From assembly GCA_021464245.1 (NCBI GenBank), contig JADCRB010000069.1, forward strand, positions 4,354,395 through 4,418,394: a DNA stretch of 64,000 nucleotides, in the 5' to 3' direction. The DNA is from Carallia brachiata (taxonomy: Eukaryota > Streptophyta > Magnoliopsida > Malpighiales > Rhizophoraceae). A model generated the notes under the pieces. That model was not told the origin of the DNA. It was given only the letters and a program-made list of their open reading frames with translations, and did no database searches. Positions within the stretch are counted from its first letter, which is position 1; the number at the start of each line of letters is the position of its first letter. Positions 1 through 11,249 of the stretch are shown piece by piece. Position numbers and translations under genes: made by a program.

Positions 1-246
1 CTAGTTAATTACAATCAACAAAATGGTTAAGTTTTTTTAATGAAAAATATTTGGTAGATTTCATTGATGGTAAGTGGCTATAGAACAAGAAGATTCTGCA
101 AGAAGGGGGCCGCATTCATGATGTTCATTAGCTTTAGACCTTTATGACAATATTTTTTTCATCCTATTTATTGTTATTATGCTATACAATTTTACTGATA
201 TTGTCATGTCTGGTTTCTTCCTTTTGATTTCCTGCTTGGAGAACAG

Positions 247-2587
247 TGATAGCTGGTATAGAGAGGTTTGCATTCAAAGGGGTGGCATCAAATTTGGTGA
301 CATATCTCACAGATATTGTCAAGATGAGCAACTCTGCTGCAGCCAAGACAGTAAACAACTGGTGCGGATTCACATCCATGTTGCCACTACTAGTGGCATC
401 CCTTGCTGATTCTTATTGGGATAGATACTCTACCATATTGGCCTCTTCTTTTGTTTATGTTGTGGTGAGTTTCACTTTCTCATTGATCTCTTTCTTTGTT
501 GCTTTTTATTTTTTCCTTGAGCACTTTGTCATTGAGTTACAGTTTCTCAGAGATATTCCCATTGTTGCTCCTTAGTTTCAATAAGATAATAAAGCTTTAT
601 ATTTCTTGAAAATTGCAGCTTAATATCCTTGGATAGCCTATATTATCTAGGATTCATCTCACTGGCTTGTAGCTTCTGATCTAACACTTTTGGCATGTGA
701 AAGCTTCCATTTCATATGAAGCCTAGGATTCATCTCACTGTGCTGTGCTGATTTTAGAAGGTTCAGTTCCATAAGTGAATTGCAACAACCAAGTAGAATT
801 AAAGATTTTATTTCTATTAATAACCAAACCATATGGAGCCAGCAAAAGGGACTTCTTTCCATTAGAAGATAGTTCTCTTGCAAATAACTCATTCCTTTTA
901 CCTAACTGGAGTTTGATCTCTCCACCTCTTCATATGGGACCCACAAATTGTAATGCTTGCCCATCTGGGAAATGTGGATATATAATCAGAACTGCAGCAG
1001 CACTTCTTGTTTTCACAATCATAGCTGCATGACGATGGACTTACTGATGTATGTTGGCCTGTAGTGATCATCTTGTCAGTCCATTTTTATGGATTTTCCT
1101 TGCAATAAACCTATGAATTTTTGTACCTTGTTTCTGTTTTAAAGGGACTTGTGGCATTGACATCAACAGCATTGGCTTGGGCAAGTTATCCAGACAACAG
1201 TATAAGCTCTTCATTCCTATTTCTATCTCTCTGTTTGATTTCACTAGGCCAAGGTGGATACAACCCATCTTTACAAGCCTTTGGAGCAGATCAGCTTAAA
1301 ATACTGATGATGAGTTGCCCTGCAGTAAAGATGACCAGAAACCAAACAAGAAAACCCTGTTTTTTCAGTGGTGGTATTTTGGTGTTTGGTGGCAGCCTCT
1401 TAGGGGTCACAGTCATGTCCTATATCCAAGATACATTCGGCTGGGTGCTGGGTTTCGCCATTCCCACAATGGCAATGTTAACATCAATTGCAGTATTCTG
1501 TTGTGGGAACAGAATTTATATATATAGGCAGGATGGCGAGGCTGATAATAAGCCTTTTCGTAACTCTATTCAAGCTATTAAGGAGGCAGTGTCAAGATTA
1601 ATGAATGGAAGAGTCATCTTACCAAATGAAAAATCGGTAGCCGTTGAGCTAGAGTAAGTTTTCTTGTTGGAAGTGAAGTCAGCATGGCTTTCAAGTGCAT
1701 TTCCTTTTTGATGACAATGTTCTACTTTTTCTTAACATGTTTCTAGGCTTCAAGAGCAGCCTCTCTGTCCTCAGAGTACGGAAAGCATCAAGGGCTTGAA
1801 TGTGAACTCCAGAAGTAGCATCCATCTACTTGACAATGCCAAAGCAATAGTAAGGCTTTTGCCTATATGGACCATGCTCTTAATGTTTGCGGTTATCTTT
1901 CAACAACCGGCTACATTTTTCACAAAACAAGGCATGACCATGAGGAGAAGCATAGGCAGCAATTTTAAGATACCACCAGCGACGCTGCAAAGTGCCATCA
2001 CAGTGTCTATAATCCTCCTGATGCCTTTTTATGATGCAGCGTTTATCCCAATGATGCGGATTATTACCCGTGATGATAAAGGTATCAACGTGATGCAAAG
2101 GATGGGAATTGGAATGGTTCTGTCCATTATAGCCATGGTCATTGCAGCAATAATTGAAACGAAGAGGCTTGAAATCAGCCATGAAATGCAAGTTCTAGAA
2201 CCGCAATCCGAGACAGTACCGCTGAGCATATTCCTACTGCTGCCTCAGTACTTACTCTTGGGAATTTCAGACATCTTCACTGTTGTTGGGATGCAGGAGT
2301 TTTTTTACAGTGAAGTTCCTGCAAGAATGAGAACTATGGGCATTGCATTATACACTAGTGTATTCGGGGTTGGGAGTTTCCTGAGTGCCCTGCTGATCAC
2401 ACTCGTAGAATTCTCCACAAAATCGAGTGGGGGCCAGAGCTGGTTCACTGATGACATGAGAGAAGCCCGCCTGGACAAGTATTATTGGCTTCTTGCATTT
2501 TTAAGTACATTAAGCTTGCTGTTTTATGTCGTTTTGTGCAAATTTTACAGAAGCAAGGGTGAGCTGGATAATGAGAGCTGTAAATGA
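247..2587 (+). CDS. NRT1/PTR family (NPF, NPF5-like) transporter, 5' partial
   Basis: Proton-coupled transporter of the NPF/POT family in a cellular membrane; substrates vary (nitrate, peptides, hormones) and cannot be told from sequence. Exons read 247-464, 1145-1653 and 1747-2587, with GT-AG junctions that keep frame; the first short exon with the start codon lies upstream of the window. Visible family marks are the GIERFAFKG segment, [11 protein letters not shown], the [16 protein letters not shown] stretch, and the C-terminal [16 protein letters not shown] helix region. Several hydrophobic helices follow in the last exon. Odd point: between 1298 and 1387 the conserved segment ([15 protein letters not shown]) is in another frame, bounded by two compensating indels, yet the annotated frame stays open. 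That could be sequence error or a real local frame switch. NPF5 placement is inference from memory of family motifs. Confidence 0.85.
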
Positions 2588-3344
2588 GAAATTCCCACTT
2601 TAATTTCATACAGTTATGTCTAGAAACCTTCCCTGGTGTATATTTTCATTGTTCTAACTTAAGAGAATTACTAAACAAGTTTAGATATATTCTGGTGGGG
2701 CTTACAGGCCCACTTTAGCTATAGCCTATATGAATGCCGTGCCTTCATTTAACAACAGGAATCTGGAATTCTTAGTTTGGGCTTGTCAAGTTGGCATGCT
2801 TGACAATGCAAAATTTGAAATGAGCCTTCAGCATATGAAATAAAATTCATTTTTATCATAAAAATCAGTCATATTAAAAATTTAAACTGTTGGATGAGAC
2901 TAAAAAAATATCAGATATTAAACTCTCATACGTCCTCGTAAGCCCATTGGAGTGCAAGAATTATAAAAGCACATCTCAACTCAAAAGCTCGAGTTGTTGG
3001 ATGACACTTGGAATAGACCACATATTAAACTCCAATGATGAAGTTTATTGCATTCTCTCTAGTCTCAAATACATTCTTTCGCCTTTCTCAGGAGTTTGTG
3101 GTCTTGGAAATAATTTCTTTTCACGGAGATTCAAACATAGCACGTCATGCAAATTCAAAGAATTTTTTCAGAAAGGCAGAACTAGATTTCTGTCTCAGTC
3201 TTCATACTTAACAGCCACAAGCTTAAAAGGGAGATGGCAAATGTGAAAACTTTCTTCATACTTGATAAGTCTTATGCAGCAAACTTATCATTGCTGTTTC
3301 TTGCAACTTGTAAGCTACAGTCTTCTGATGCGGAGTTTTCTCGA
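2588..3344. other. Convergent intergenic region, NPF to MMP D
   Basis: About 750 bp of AT-rich sequence lie between two convergent genes. No coding exon, RNA gene or clear repeat is visible. It should contain both 3' untranslated regions. Confidence 0.5.
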
Positions 3345-4267
3345 TCAATCAGCATACAGAGCCCGTATACCATTAACATCATCCTCGCCGAGGTTCCTTC
3401 TAATGCTGCCTATAGGAAATACTGGAAACATAATGGAATTTGGCAATGGACTGTGTTCAAGCCCCAGCAGGTGTCCTATTTCATGAACTGCCACTGATTC
3501 CAAGTCCACCTGGTTCGCGCTGGGATGAGTACTCCAGTCCTCATCTGCATCCAAGTGAAATATCCCTTTTGTTGGAGCATTAGCATGAGCTGCTACCCTG
3601 CCAGGACCATCAAAAGGGGCTTGATCTCCATGATAACCTCTATGAAATCCTATAACAATGTCTGCCTGCGCATGAAAGCCTACACGACGAAACGTGAAGG
3701 GAGAAACATTTGCCCACGACTGAAAAGCATGAGCGATAGCATGCTTCATTTTTTTCAAGCCCGTGACTTTGACACTGGAATGAAACTTGTAGGTGAGATT
3801 ATAGTTGGAACTAGGCCATCTCGGACTTCCGTAAAAGAAACGATAATGGGACACCACATGGAAATAGCTATGCTTATGACCAAAATTTACCTCATTACCA
3901 GATGTTTGCTTGATGATATCTGGCATTCCACATCTTGGGATCATCATTGACTTGATGGTTTGGGCAGTCACACTTCCACTGACATTGAGATGATGGTATT
4001 TTTGGTAAGTTATTAGAGCAGATTCCAAACTATCATCAAAATCATTGGTAAGATTGCTGCTGCTGGTTTGGTAGTATCCAAAATTCCTGAGGAACTGTTT
4101 AAGCTCTATGACCCCATCCATATTTTGCCCCTTTTGTGCACCCTCCAGATTTAGAAGGAACTTGAAGGATTGCTTGTGGGATTTTAAAGTTCTACACTCA
4201 ACTATAAAGGGTTGGACAAAGAACAGGAGTAGATTGCAGCAACAAGGCGGCCTAATTCTGGGGCCAT
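3345..4267 (-). CDS. Matrix metalloproteinase D (M10A), frameshifted 5' end
   Basis: Secreted zinc endopeptidase of the plant matrix metalloproteinase family (metzincin, M10A). A continuous 258-residue reading frame runs from a Met at 4121 to the stop at 3345. Counting from that Met, the cysteine switch PRCGMPD is at 62-68 and the zinc site HEIGHLLGLEH at 213-223 (catalytic E214), with the Met-turn M231. The frame stays open upstream of 4121 through a signal-peptide-like run (LLLFFVQPFIVE) but has no ATG. A better start, ATG at 4267-4265, is one base out of frame with it near 4233, so either one base is missing or the gene is broken. It is strongly diverged from MMPs A-C and lies on the opposite strand. 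Its 5' part is copied at about 30702. The catalytic core has every expected residue, so I call it a gene with a damaged or misread start. Confidence 0.65.
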
Positions 4268-4640
4268 TGCAAACAAGTGTTTTGAATGAATGGCCCTTTT
4301 GGCAATCCCATCTTGTGTTTGCATTTTTACAGCTACTTATAGACCAAATTACAGGCTTAAAGGATCATGTCTCATATACGAATCGGAAAGAATATGTGCT
4401 ATATTCTGTTTAATTCCGTATGCCAATGAAACAAAAAGAAATGATTCTTTACGCCTGGCTACTGGCTTCCAAGGTTTGTCTTCTTGCCTTTAGGTTCCAT
4501 TAATCAGTTTTATTAAGCTCCTAAGAGATGCAATAAATTGGAAGCAGTTTTATTTGGACAAAGATGAGAACTTTCAGTAAAATAGACTTATTATTAAATT
4601 AGGGACACCAATATGCTAATTTTTTATGCATGCATTTTCG

Positions 4641-5321
4641 TAGAGGTGGCAAATGGGTGGGTTGGGTCGGTTTCAGGTTGGATTATTTAGGTTTCGGGGT
4701 TATTCGAGTCTCGGGTTTATCGGGTCTCAGGTTCATCGGATTTCGGGTCTCAGGTCATTCGGGTCTAAGATTTGTCGGGTTTCAAGTTCATCGGATCTTA
4801 GATATTTCGAGTTTCGGGTTATTTCATATCGAGTTATTTCAGTTTTTAAGTTTGATTCAAGTTAGTTTCTGGTTTAATCTATTGTAACATTTTTTATTTT
4901 TTACCAGACTCAAAAATTATGTTTGTATGTTTTGTCATAATACTTAAAATAATTAATCAAAATGTGAATAATTTAAATTTTAATTATTTAAAAATATCAA
5001 ATAATATAATCCATCTAATAATATTTATACTTAATATAATATACAATTAATTAGTAGGAAACACATTATAATTAGGTGTATAAATTGTTGGAAACGTGAG
5101 TTCGGGTTAATTGGGTTACTTAAGTTTCGGGTTGCTCGGGTTTTAGATCTTCTGGGTTTCGGATTACTCGGGTTTCAGATCATTCAGATTTCAAGTTATT
5201 CGGTTTTGGGTTTCTCGGGTTACGGGTCATTAACTTTTTTAATCAATGTAAGTCGGGTCGAATCAAATTTCAGACAGATTAATTCGGGTGATTCGTGTCG
5301 GGTCAACTTATACCACCTATA
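4641..5321. mobile_element. Non-autonomous hAT-like element, 681 bp
   Basis: The ends are inverted copies: TAGAGGTGGCA at the left and, read from the other strand, TATAGGTGGTA at the right. They are flanked by 8-bp direct repeats, cattttcg (4633-4640) and tattatcg (5322-5329), matching at 6 of 8 bases. The duplicated copy of this locus at about 31202-31209 has a single cattttcg and no insert, which gives the empty site directly. The interior holds dozens of short GGGTTTCGGGT-like subterminal motifs and no transposase. Terminal sequence, 8-bp duplication and GC-rich subterminal repeats fit the hAT superfamily. Confidence 0.8.
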
Positions 5322-5346
5322 TATTATCGTTTGGTTCGTGTAACAA

Positions 5347-5376
5347 CCCCCACCCCCACCCCCCCCCCCCCCCCCC
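5347..5376. repeat. Poly-C tract
   Basis: A cytosine run of about 30 bases, broken by two single A bases, lies 18 bp beyond the target-site copy of the hAT-like insertion. The sister locus near 31210 lacks it. Tracts like this are unstable and hard to sequence, so the length is uncertain. Confidence 0.9.
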
Positions 5377-6468
5377 ATATGTGCCTTTGAAGGTAACGTT
5401 CAGCTGTGCTGTTTCAATGTCCATATTGGCATGCAAAATTCATTCATTGGAAGAGAAGAAAGATTTGTGATAAAAGATTTGTGCTGTGTAATTGCAATGA
5501 CCAAAGGTGTTGGATAAAAGATTCTTATACAAATAGAGTACCCTTGTTTTAAAAATAAGTTTGAAGATTAAGAGAATGCCGATAATCATAAGAAGGTCAT
5601 GGCTAAGTCTCTGCCAGATCAATTGAATATCCAATTGAGTGAAAAAAAAAAAAAAAAGTGGATCACTCATTGTAATTGTTGTTGGATGTAATTTTTTTTT
5701 TCTTTTAATGACGATAAATTCTTTTTTGGTAAATTTTATATAATTAACATGATTCTTATTATCACGACTTGTAGTTGAAACGTGCAATTTTTAGACATAA
5801 AGTCATGAGATTTTCTAATCTATTACAAGACAAGTTAACGTGCGTTAGGCTGTAAGGATTTGGGAGGTCTGAGCCCTAATTACCCCAAATTACAAATATT
5901 CGGGTTTTAGGCTTTTATTGTTAAAAAAAAAATTCAATTTTAGCCTTTTATTGTCTTCCTCTCTTACAAAGTGAGAAAACCAAGGAAAGGTGGGGATTCT
6001 AAACTCTAACTCAGGAGAATTACGCTAACTGTCTCAAACAACTCGAATTTGGGTATCAGTGGAAATTTTTTTTTTTTTAAGATTCCAGTATCTAGAATTT
6101 TATTGACGATTAATCCGGTTCAATTTGGGTAGACCCGTTATGAGAGATAAAATTCTCAAAGTGTCTATTTACTTTATTTACAAGATTCGAATTCACGACT
6201 TTATTAAAAAGAAACTGAATTTCTTTCTATTCAAATTAATAGACGTTGGTTCAATGAGAATTAATTAATTAATTGAACTGAGAAAACCAAAAGTATGTTA
6301 GCCCAACCCAACAGAAACTGCCCCTTCGAAAATTCTCTACCATTTAGATATTTGGGCCAGGTTGGCTACTTTAGGGAAAGCTATCTCTGCCCTTTCTTCG
6401 GGTAATGGTGTGTTTATCTTCAAGCTTCCCTCTTCCTCCGGTAATGGTGTGTTTATCTCTGCCCTTTC
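5377..6468. other. Noncoding sequence upstream in segment I
   Basis: AT-rich sequence with several poly-T or poly-A runs. The first 400 bp match 31220-31690 in segment III. No gene is visible. Confidence 0.4.
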
Positions 6469-6483
6469 TTTATTTCCTTTTTT

Positions 6484-6719
6484 TTTTTGTTTTTTCGATC
6501 CAATTCTTTATTTTCTTTTTTTTTTTTGATTTTTTTTTTTGACCATTGTAACGATTAGTGGTTAGTAAGTTAGGATGTTAGAGGGGAGGGGAGATGGGCA
6601 AATGCCCTTTAAAGCCACCAATGGGCCAAAGGGGCAGGTGGGGATCGAACCCCCCCACCTGCCCAAAGGAGTATGCTTAAGCATGCTCCCGTTGCCAACC
6701 AAGCTAAGCCTGGTTGACC
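6484..6719 (-). mobile_element. tRNA-derived SINE-like element
   Basis: The insert is flanked by a perfect 15-bp direct repeat, tttatttcctttttt, at 6469-6483 and 6720-6734. Segment II has one copy of this site near 18615-18635 and no insert. Read on the minus strand, a tRNA-like head is followed by an A-rich tail (the T-rich run 6484-6540). The complement of a pol III B box, GGGGATCGAACCCC, is at about 6640, and an A-box-like GGCTTAGCTTGG is near the minus-strand 5' end. No coding capacity, as expected for a SINE. Confidence 0.8.
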
Positions 6720-6734
6720 TTTATTTCCTTTTTT

Positions 6735-8252
6735 GTTCAATTTTAAACATTTGAAAGCCCAATTCGTAAAAGATTTGAAAGCCCACGCTGCTCACGTGGC
6801 GTAAGTTTAAGCCGGCCGTTGTTTCGCAGAGAAGAAATAATAATAATTGAAAACGAAATTGGAATCCTCTTGCAATGGGGATAGCGATTATCAGAATTAT
6901 TATAATGATGCGGGTATTTTATAGCTGTTACAAATCTTGATTTTCTTATTTTCTTTATGGTGCTTATAATTTTATTTTTTTTTTAGTAAGTAAAACTAAT
7001 TCATAATTTAATATCATTCAAAAATTATTTTTAATTTTTTTTATTCAAGTAGTTCTCACTTATTATGTGATATATAATTATCAGTAAATTATACTCACTT
7101 AAAAATAGAGTCAAAATTCTTTTTATTTTAATTTAAATGATAGCAAATCTTCTCGAATTGAAAAATCAGTTGATTTTGATAAAATTGGAAAAAAAAATGA
7201 GATTATTAGCCGTTGCAAATCTTGGTTAATCTAGCCGTTGCAAATCTTGGTTTTCTTTTTATTTTAAATTAAACGACATGCAAATATTTGTTGACTTGAA
7301 AGATCAATTAGCCCGAAGAAATCTTGAGTTTGAAAAATTGGATCTCTGCCGTCGAAAATAAAAATTGTAGGCTCTGGATTGTAATAAATTTTCATGCCGA
7401 AAAGTTTAATTTTTATTATCAAAATTGAAAATAATAAATTATATAACATACACAAACATATGGGATTATATAGTAATTAAATCCAAGTAAAAAATATTTC
7501 ACCCTCTATCATTTTTTAAATTTTTTTTTGACAAAGTGTTATCAGTGTGTTTTAAATATATTTTCGGCATATTTCTAGTATGCTCGATCTTTTTTTCAAA
7601 TTTTTTTGATAGATACTTTTTTATATGTTAGACACATATCTATATTAGATCTAATATATCTATGTATCTAACATATAGTTTCCACAAACACAACACATAT
7701 CTGTATCTGTATCAATACAAATATGCCTGTTCCATGTATATCCTACTCTTTGTGACATCACCACTGTCCTGTGACCTCACTAATAATTTTAATATTAAAT
7801 TACTAACACCGAACCACAATCCACACCATTTAGCATCCCTGCTCTGCGGGCACAAATTCAAGACATCCCGTTGGACATTCCACACCGGTCCACAAGCTCA
7901 GAAGAACCGCTAGCTAAAGTGCTAAACCCGCTACTTGACGGCCCAATGTCAGTCCGAGCTCTACCCGGAACTTGACTAATCAATACCATTCTGTGCAATT
8001 TTTTTTTTAAAGTGTTAATATATAAAAATATTATTAATTTAATTTAAAGTCATAAATATAATATTAATTAAAAAAAATAAATTTAGTATAAAATAATTTT
8101 ATATAAATAAAATCTGTCAGTTTTAATAATAGATTTATAAAAACATTCTATTTCAACAACATAATAATCATATAAATTAATACTTTTATTATCAAAATAA
8201 AAAAATTTTATTTAAAAAATTTCACAATGTATTAATTTTATTACTTTAAACA
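6735..8252. other. Noncoding sequence conserved in segments I and II
   Basis: Matches about 18640-20310 nearly base for base. It contains short repeats of tagccgttgcaaatcttgg near 7210 and 7240, and a roughly 250-bp AT-rich block (about 7997-8252) that recurs in diverged form at 8461-8743. The open frame at 7662-7913 is extended differently in segment II and shows no protein features, so I do not call it a gene. Confidence 0.5.
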
Positions 8253-9103
8253 AATGGTGAAAATCTTATATGTATTTCTTGTTATAAGGATGATCAAAGC
8301 TAAAAGATCAGACTAAAATTTTATATATTATATCATATTTTTTGTGTCTGTACTATATATTTTTCGCGAGACCAATATTTATAAATTCAAAGTCATTAAC
8401 ATGGATGTTTGCCAAGTAAACTCGCCAAGTTGCAAAGGCCAAAAAAAAAAAAAAAAAGTCATTTTAAAAATGGTTAATGTATAAAAATATTACCAACTTT
8501 ACTTCAAATAATAAAATTAAAATTAATTTTAAAAAGTAATAAATTTAATACAATTTTACGGAAAGTAATAAATCTAACACGCAATAATTTTTTATAAACA
8601 GAATTTATCAGTTTTGATGACAGATTTATATAAATATATTTATTTTAATAACATAATAATCATATAAGTTAGTGTTATATCATCAAAATAAATGAATTCT
8701 GTTCAAAAAATTTCACAACGTGTTAGATTATTATTTTAAATGAGGTTAGTGTTATATTTGTTACTTTTTAAATTTATTATAGTTTTTATTTTAAGTAAAA
8801 TTAGTGATATTTTTATATATTAATCTTTTTAAAATAAATTTTTTTTTGGTCTTTGCAGCTTGGCGTGTTTACTTGGCAAACATCCATGTTGATGACTTTG
8901 AATTCTTAAATATTGATCTCACAAAAAACATATAGTACAGACACAAAAACATAATATAATATATAAAATTTTTATCTTGTATTTTAATATTATTAGTTAA
9001 GACATTTTGTTGACACCTCTAATCTTCGAGTTTTAATGAGATATTATTCTTTCTTAGCTTTGACCGTCCTTATAACAAGAAATATATACAAGATTTCCAC
9101 CAT
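8253..9103. repeat. Long inverted repeat upstream of MMP A
   Basis: Left arm 8253-8440 is the reverse complement of most of 8848-9103. For example, atggatgtttgccaagtaaa in the left arm answers tttacttggcaaacatccat in the right arm. The spacer is itself palindromic: gtataaaaatattacc near 8474 pairs with sequence near 8815, so the whole behaves as one nested foldback of about 850 bp. Segment II has the same structure at 20313-21213. Segment III has only the right arm, near 38575-38835. No transposase is encoded. Confidence 0.75.
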
Positions 9104-10078
9104 CTGTGGGCTTCCAAGAAATTTGATAACTTAAATATGAGACCAACTAAAAACTACAAATTTCTTCCTGTATGGCCTGCATAATATTTTCCCTTACCGT
9201 GGAGTCAATTATAGCCCGCCAATCAGACCATATGTATATATATATATAATACATCCTAGCATTATTATATTTAAAAAAAAAAACTTTTTGGGATCTTGAA
9301 ACTGTGATTTTTTAAATCATCATATCACCCTTATGCTAAAGATCGCCTTTTATGATCATCATGATCAATACTAAACATACATTTAAAATATTTGGTTGAT
9401 AAATAAAGTTTCTTAGTGCTATAATCTAAAGGGCCGTCAATAAATATTGCTTACAATATCTTTGTTAGAGAATTATGTAATTATGAAGATCTGAATCTGA
9501 TTAAGACAAAATACTAGCAATCAATTAATTATAAAGATCTGTATATTTAGATGTAATTAATTTATGAGTTTAGTAATAAATCAATATCAATTTAGAATTT
9601 CAATATTATTACAATATAATTATATGTAAGACAATCTCCACTATATATTGCAATTATATTGCAATGATACTAGGATTCCTTTAGGAGTGGATTAAGAAGA
9701 TATGACTTAGTTTTTTTTTATTTTTTTATTAAGACGATATGCATTAAGACGATATGATGTATTGGGACTAATTAGGATAGTTGCCCCATCAGAGTAAATA
9801 GAACTATTTTTTTGAGCTATATTATTGGCCATCCTCACAAACTTATTCCATACGACAGAAATTCACCGTATATAGACCAAGTTTACATCTAGAATTACTT
9901 GAGTCAAACCTATATATTTATATATATAATAGCTCCAAGAAAATGTTAAAATATTGAACTCGTAGAAAAATTGTTGGAATGTTTCTTCCAATTTCCATTC
10001 CAAAGTCAAGCACGTCTACCAATTGACAAGCTCAACAGACCGTGTAGAACCTGCCAATTTCATATCATGCAGCACATC

Positions 10079-10086
10079 TATAAATA
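10079..10086 (+). promoter_or_regulatory. TATA box of MMP A
   Basis: TATAAATA lies 84 bp before the start codon. It is conserved in place in MMP C (39742) and as TATAAATG in MMP B (22561). Confidence 0.75.
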
Positions 10087-10169
10087 GACCTTAGAAGTTA
10101 GAACACGAGATATAGCTCAAAGCAACAAATTAACTTCCTCTTTTCGTCACAATTATTCGTATACAGTTA

Positions 10170-11123
10170 ATGGCATCCAAAGCTTTTCTGCTCTTTTCAA
10201 TCAACTTCCTAGTCCCTCTTCTTCTCCTATCCGATGTCGTTTCTGCCGGAAGAAATCCCAACAAAGCATCATCTCCACTTGATTTCCTTGAGCATCTTAA
10301 AGGATGCCATAAGGGAGACAAGCTCAAAGACATCCACAAGCTCAAGAAGTATCTCCATAACTTTGGTTACTTGAACTACAACAAAAACACCAACAAAAAT
10401 CAATCCAACGCCAAAATGGACGATGATGATTTTGATGATCCTTTGGAGTCTGCCCTCAAAACTTACCAACACAATTTCCATTTGAATGTATCAGGATTTC
10501 TAGACTCTGAAACTGTATCCGCAATGAAGACCCCTCGATGTGGGGTCGCAGATATCATCAACGGTACCAATTGGATGCAAAAGAAAAATCATCATCATCA
10601 TCATCACCGTGGCTCCAACTCTTTCCACACTGTGGCTCACTACACGTTCTTCCCAGGAAGCCCGAGATGGCCCCGGAACAAGTTCAGTCTCACTTACGGG
10701 TTCGTGAGTATGCCGGACCAAGCCATTGCCCCAGTGGAAAGAGCTTTTAGAACATGGGCTGCCAACACCCATTTCAGGTTCACCAGGGCTCCAGATTACA
10801 GAAACGCTGACCTCAGGATCGCCTTCCATAGAGGTAACCATGGAGATGGGGCTCCTTTTGACGGACCCGGCGGGGTTCTGGCTCATGCTTTTGCGCCAAC
10901 GGACGGGCGCTTCCACTACGATGCCGCTGAACGTTGGTCCGTGGGTGCACTCCCCGGTGCACATGACTTGGAGACGGTTGCGTTGCATGAAATTGGGCAC
11001 CTTCTTGGACTTGGGCATAGTTCGGTTCAGGAGGCCCTTATGTTCCCTTCAATCTCTGCTGGAGTGACCAAGGGTTTGCATAGTGATGACATTCAAGGCA
11101 TTCGGGCCTTATATGGAGTTTGA
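10170..11123 (+). CDS. Matrix metalloproteinase A (plant MMP, M10A)
   Basis: Secreted zinc endopeptidase that acts in the apoplast on extracellular proteins; the targets are unknown. The gene is intronless and gives 317 residues. A signal peptide covers about 1-26 (LLLLSDVVSA). The propeptide follows, with the cysteine switch PRCGVAD at 122-128 (C124), which holds the catalytic zinc until activation. The catalytic domain has the Ca/Zn loop HRGNHGDGAPFDGPGG (220-235), the zinc site HEIGHLLGLGH at 273-283 (E274) and Met-turn M291. No hemopexin domain is present, as usual in plant MMPs, and I see no clear C-terminal membrane anchor. A run of six histidines (141-146) sits just after the switch. 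The ATG at 10170 follows a TATA box by 84 bp. A possible polyadenylation signal AATAAA is at 11228. It differs from MMP C at 11 positions. Confidence 0.95.
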   Translation: MASKAFLLFSINFLVPLLLLSDVVSAGRNPNKASSPLDFLEHLKGCHKGDKLKDIHKLKKYLHNFGYLNYNKNTNKNQSNAKMDDDDFDDPLESALKTYQHNFHLNVSGFLDSETVSAMKTPRCGVADIINGTNWMQKKNHHHHHHRGSNSFHTVAHYTFFPGSPRWPRNKFSLTYGFVSMPDQAIAPVERAFRTWAANTHFRFTRAPDYRNADLRIAFHRGNHGDGAPFDGPGGVLAHAFAPTDGRFHYDAAERWSVGALPGAHDLETVALHEIGHLLGLGHSSVQEALMFPSISAGVTKGLHSDDIQGIRALYGV

Positions 11124-11249
11124 GCATAGCTCGGTCCACCTAGCCGAGTCCATTTCCTAAATTGATCGAATTCGGTATTCAGAAATTCAGAGAGCCAAAA
11201 CATTTGAGGTTTTGTGTTATATCAAGCAATAAATCAAATGATTTACCTA

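Noticed and set aside
6600..6719. Possible tRNA gene
   Set aside because: The tRNA-like boxes are degenerate, and the A-rich tail and target duplication show a SINE instead.
7662..7913. Frame shared in part with 19594-20034
   Set aside because: Similarity is no higher than in the flanking noncoding sequence, and the two frames start and end differently.
10590..10607. HHHHHHRGS resembling an engineered affinity tag
   Set aside because: The run varies between natural copies, uses mixed CAT and CAC codons, and sits inside the protein in native genomic context, so vector contamination is not supported.
10500..11018. Long minus-strand frame opposite MMP A, with equivalents opposite MMP B and C
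   Set aside because: It lies entirely within the MMP coding sequence on the other strand and has no protein features; it is an antisense shadow.
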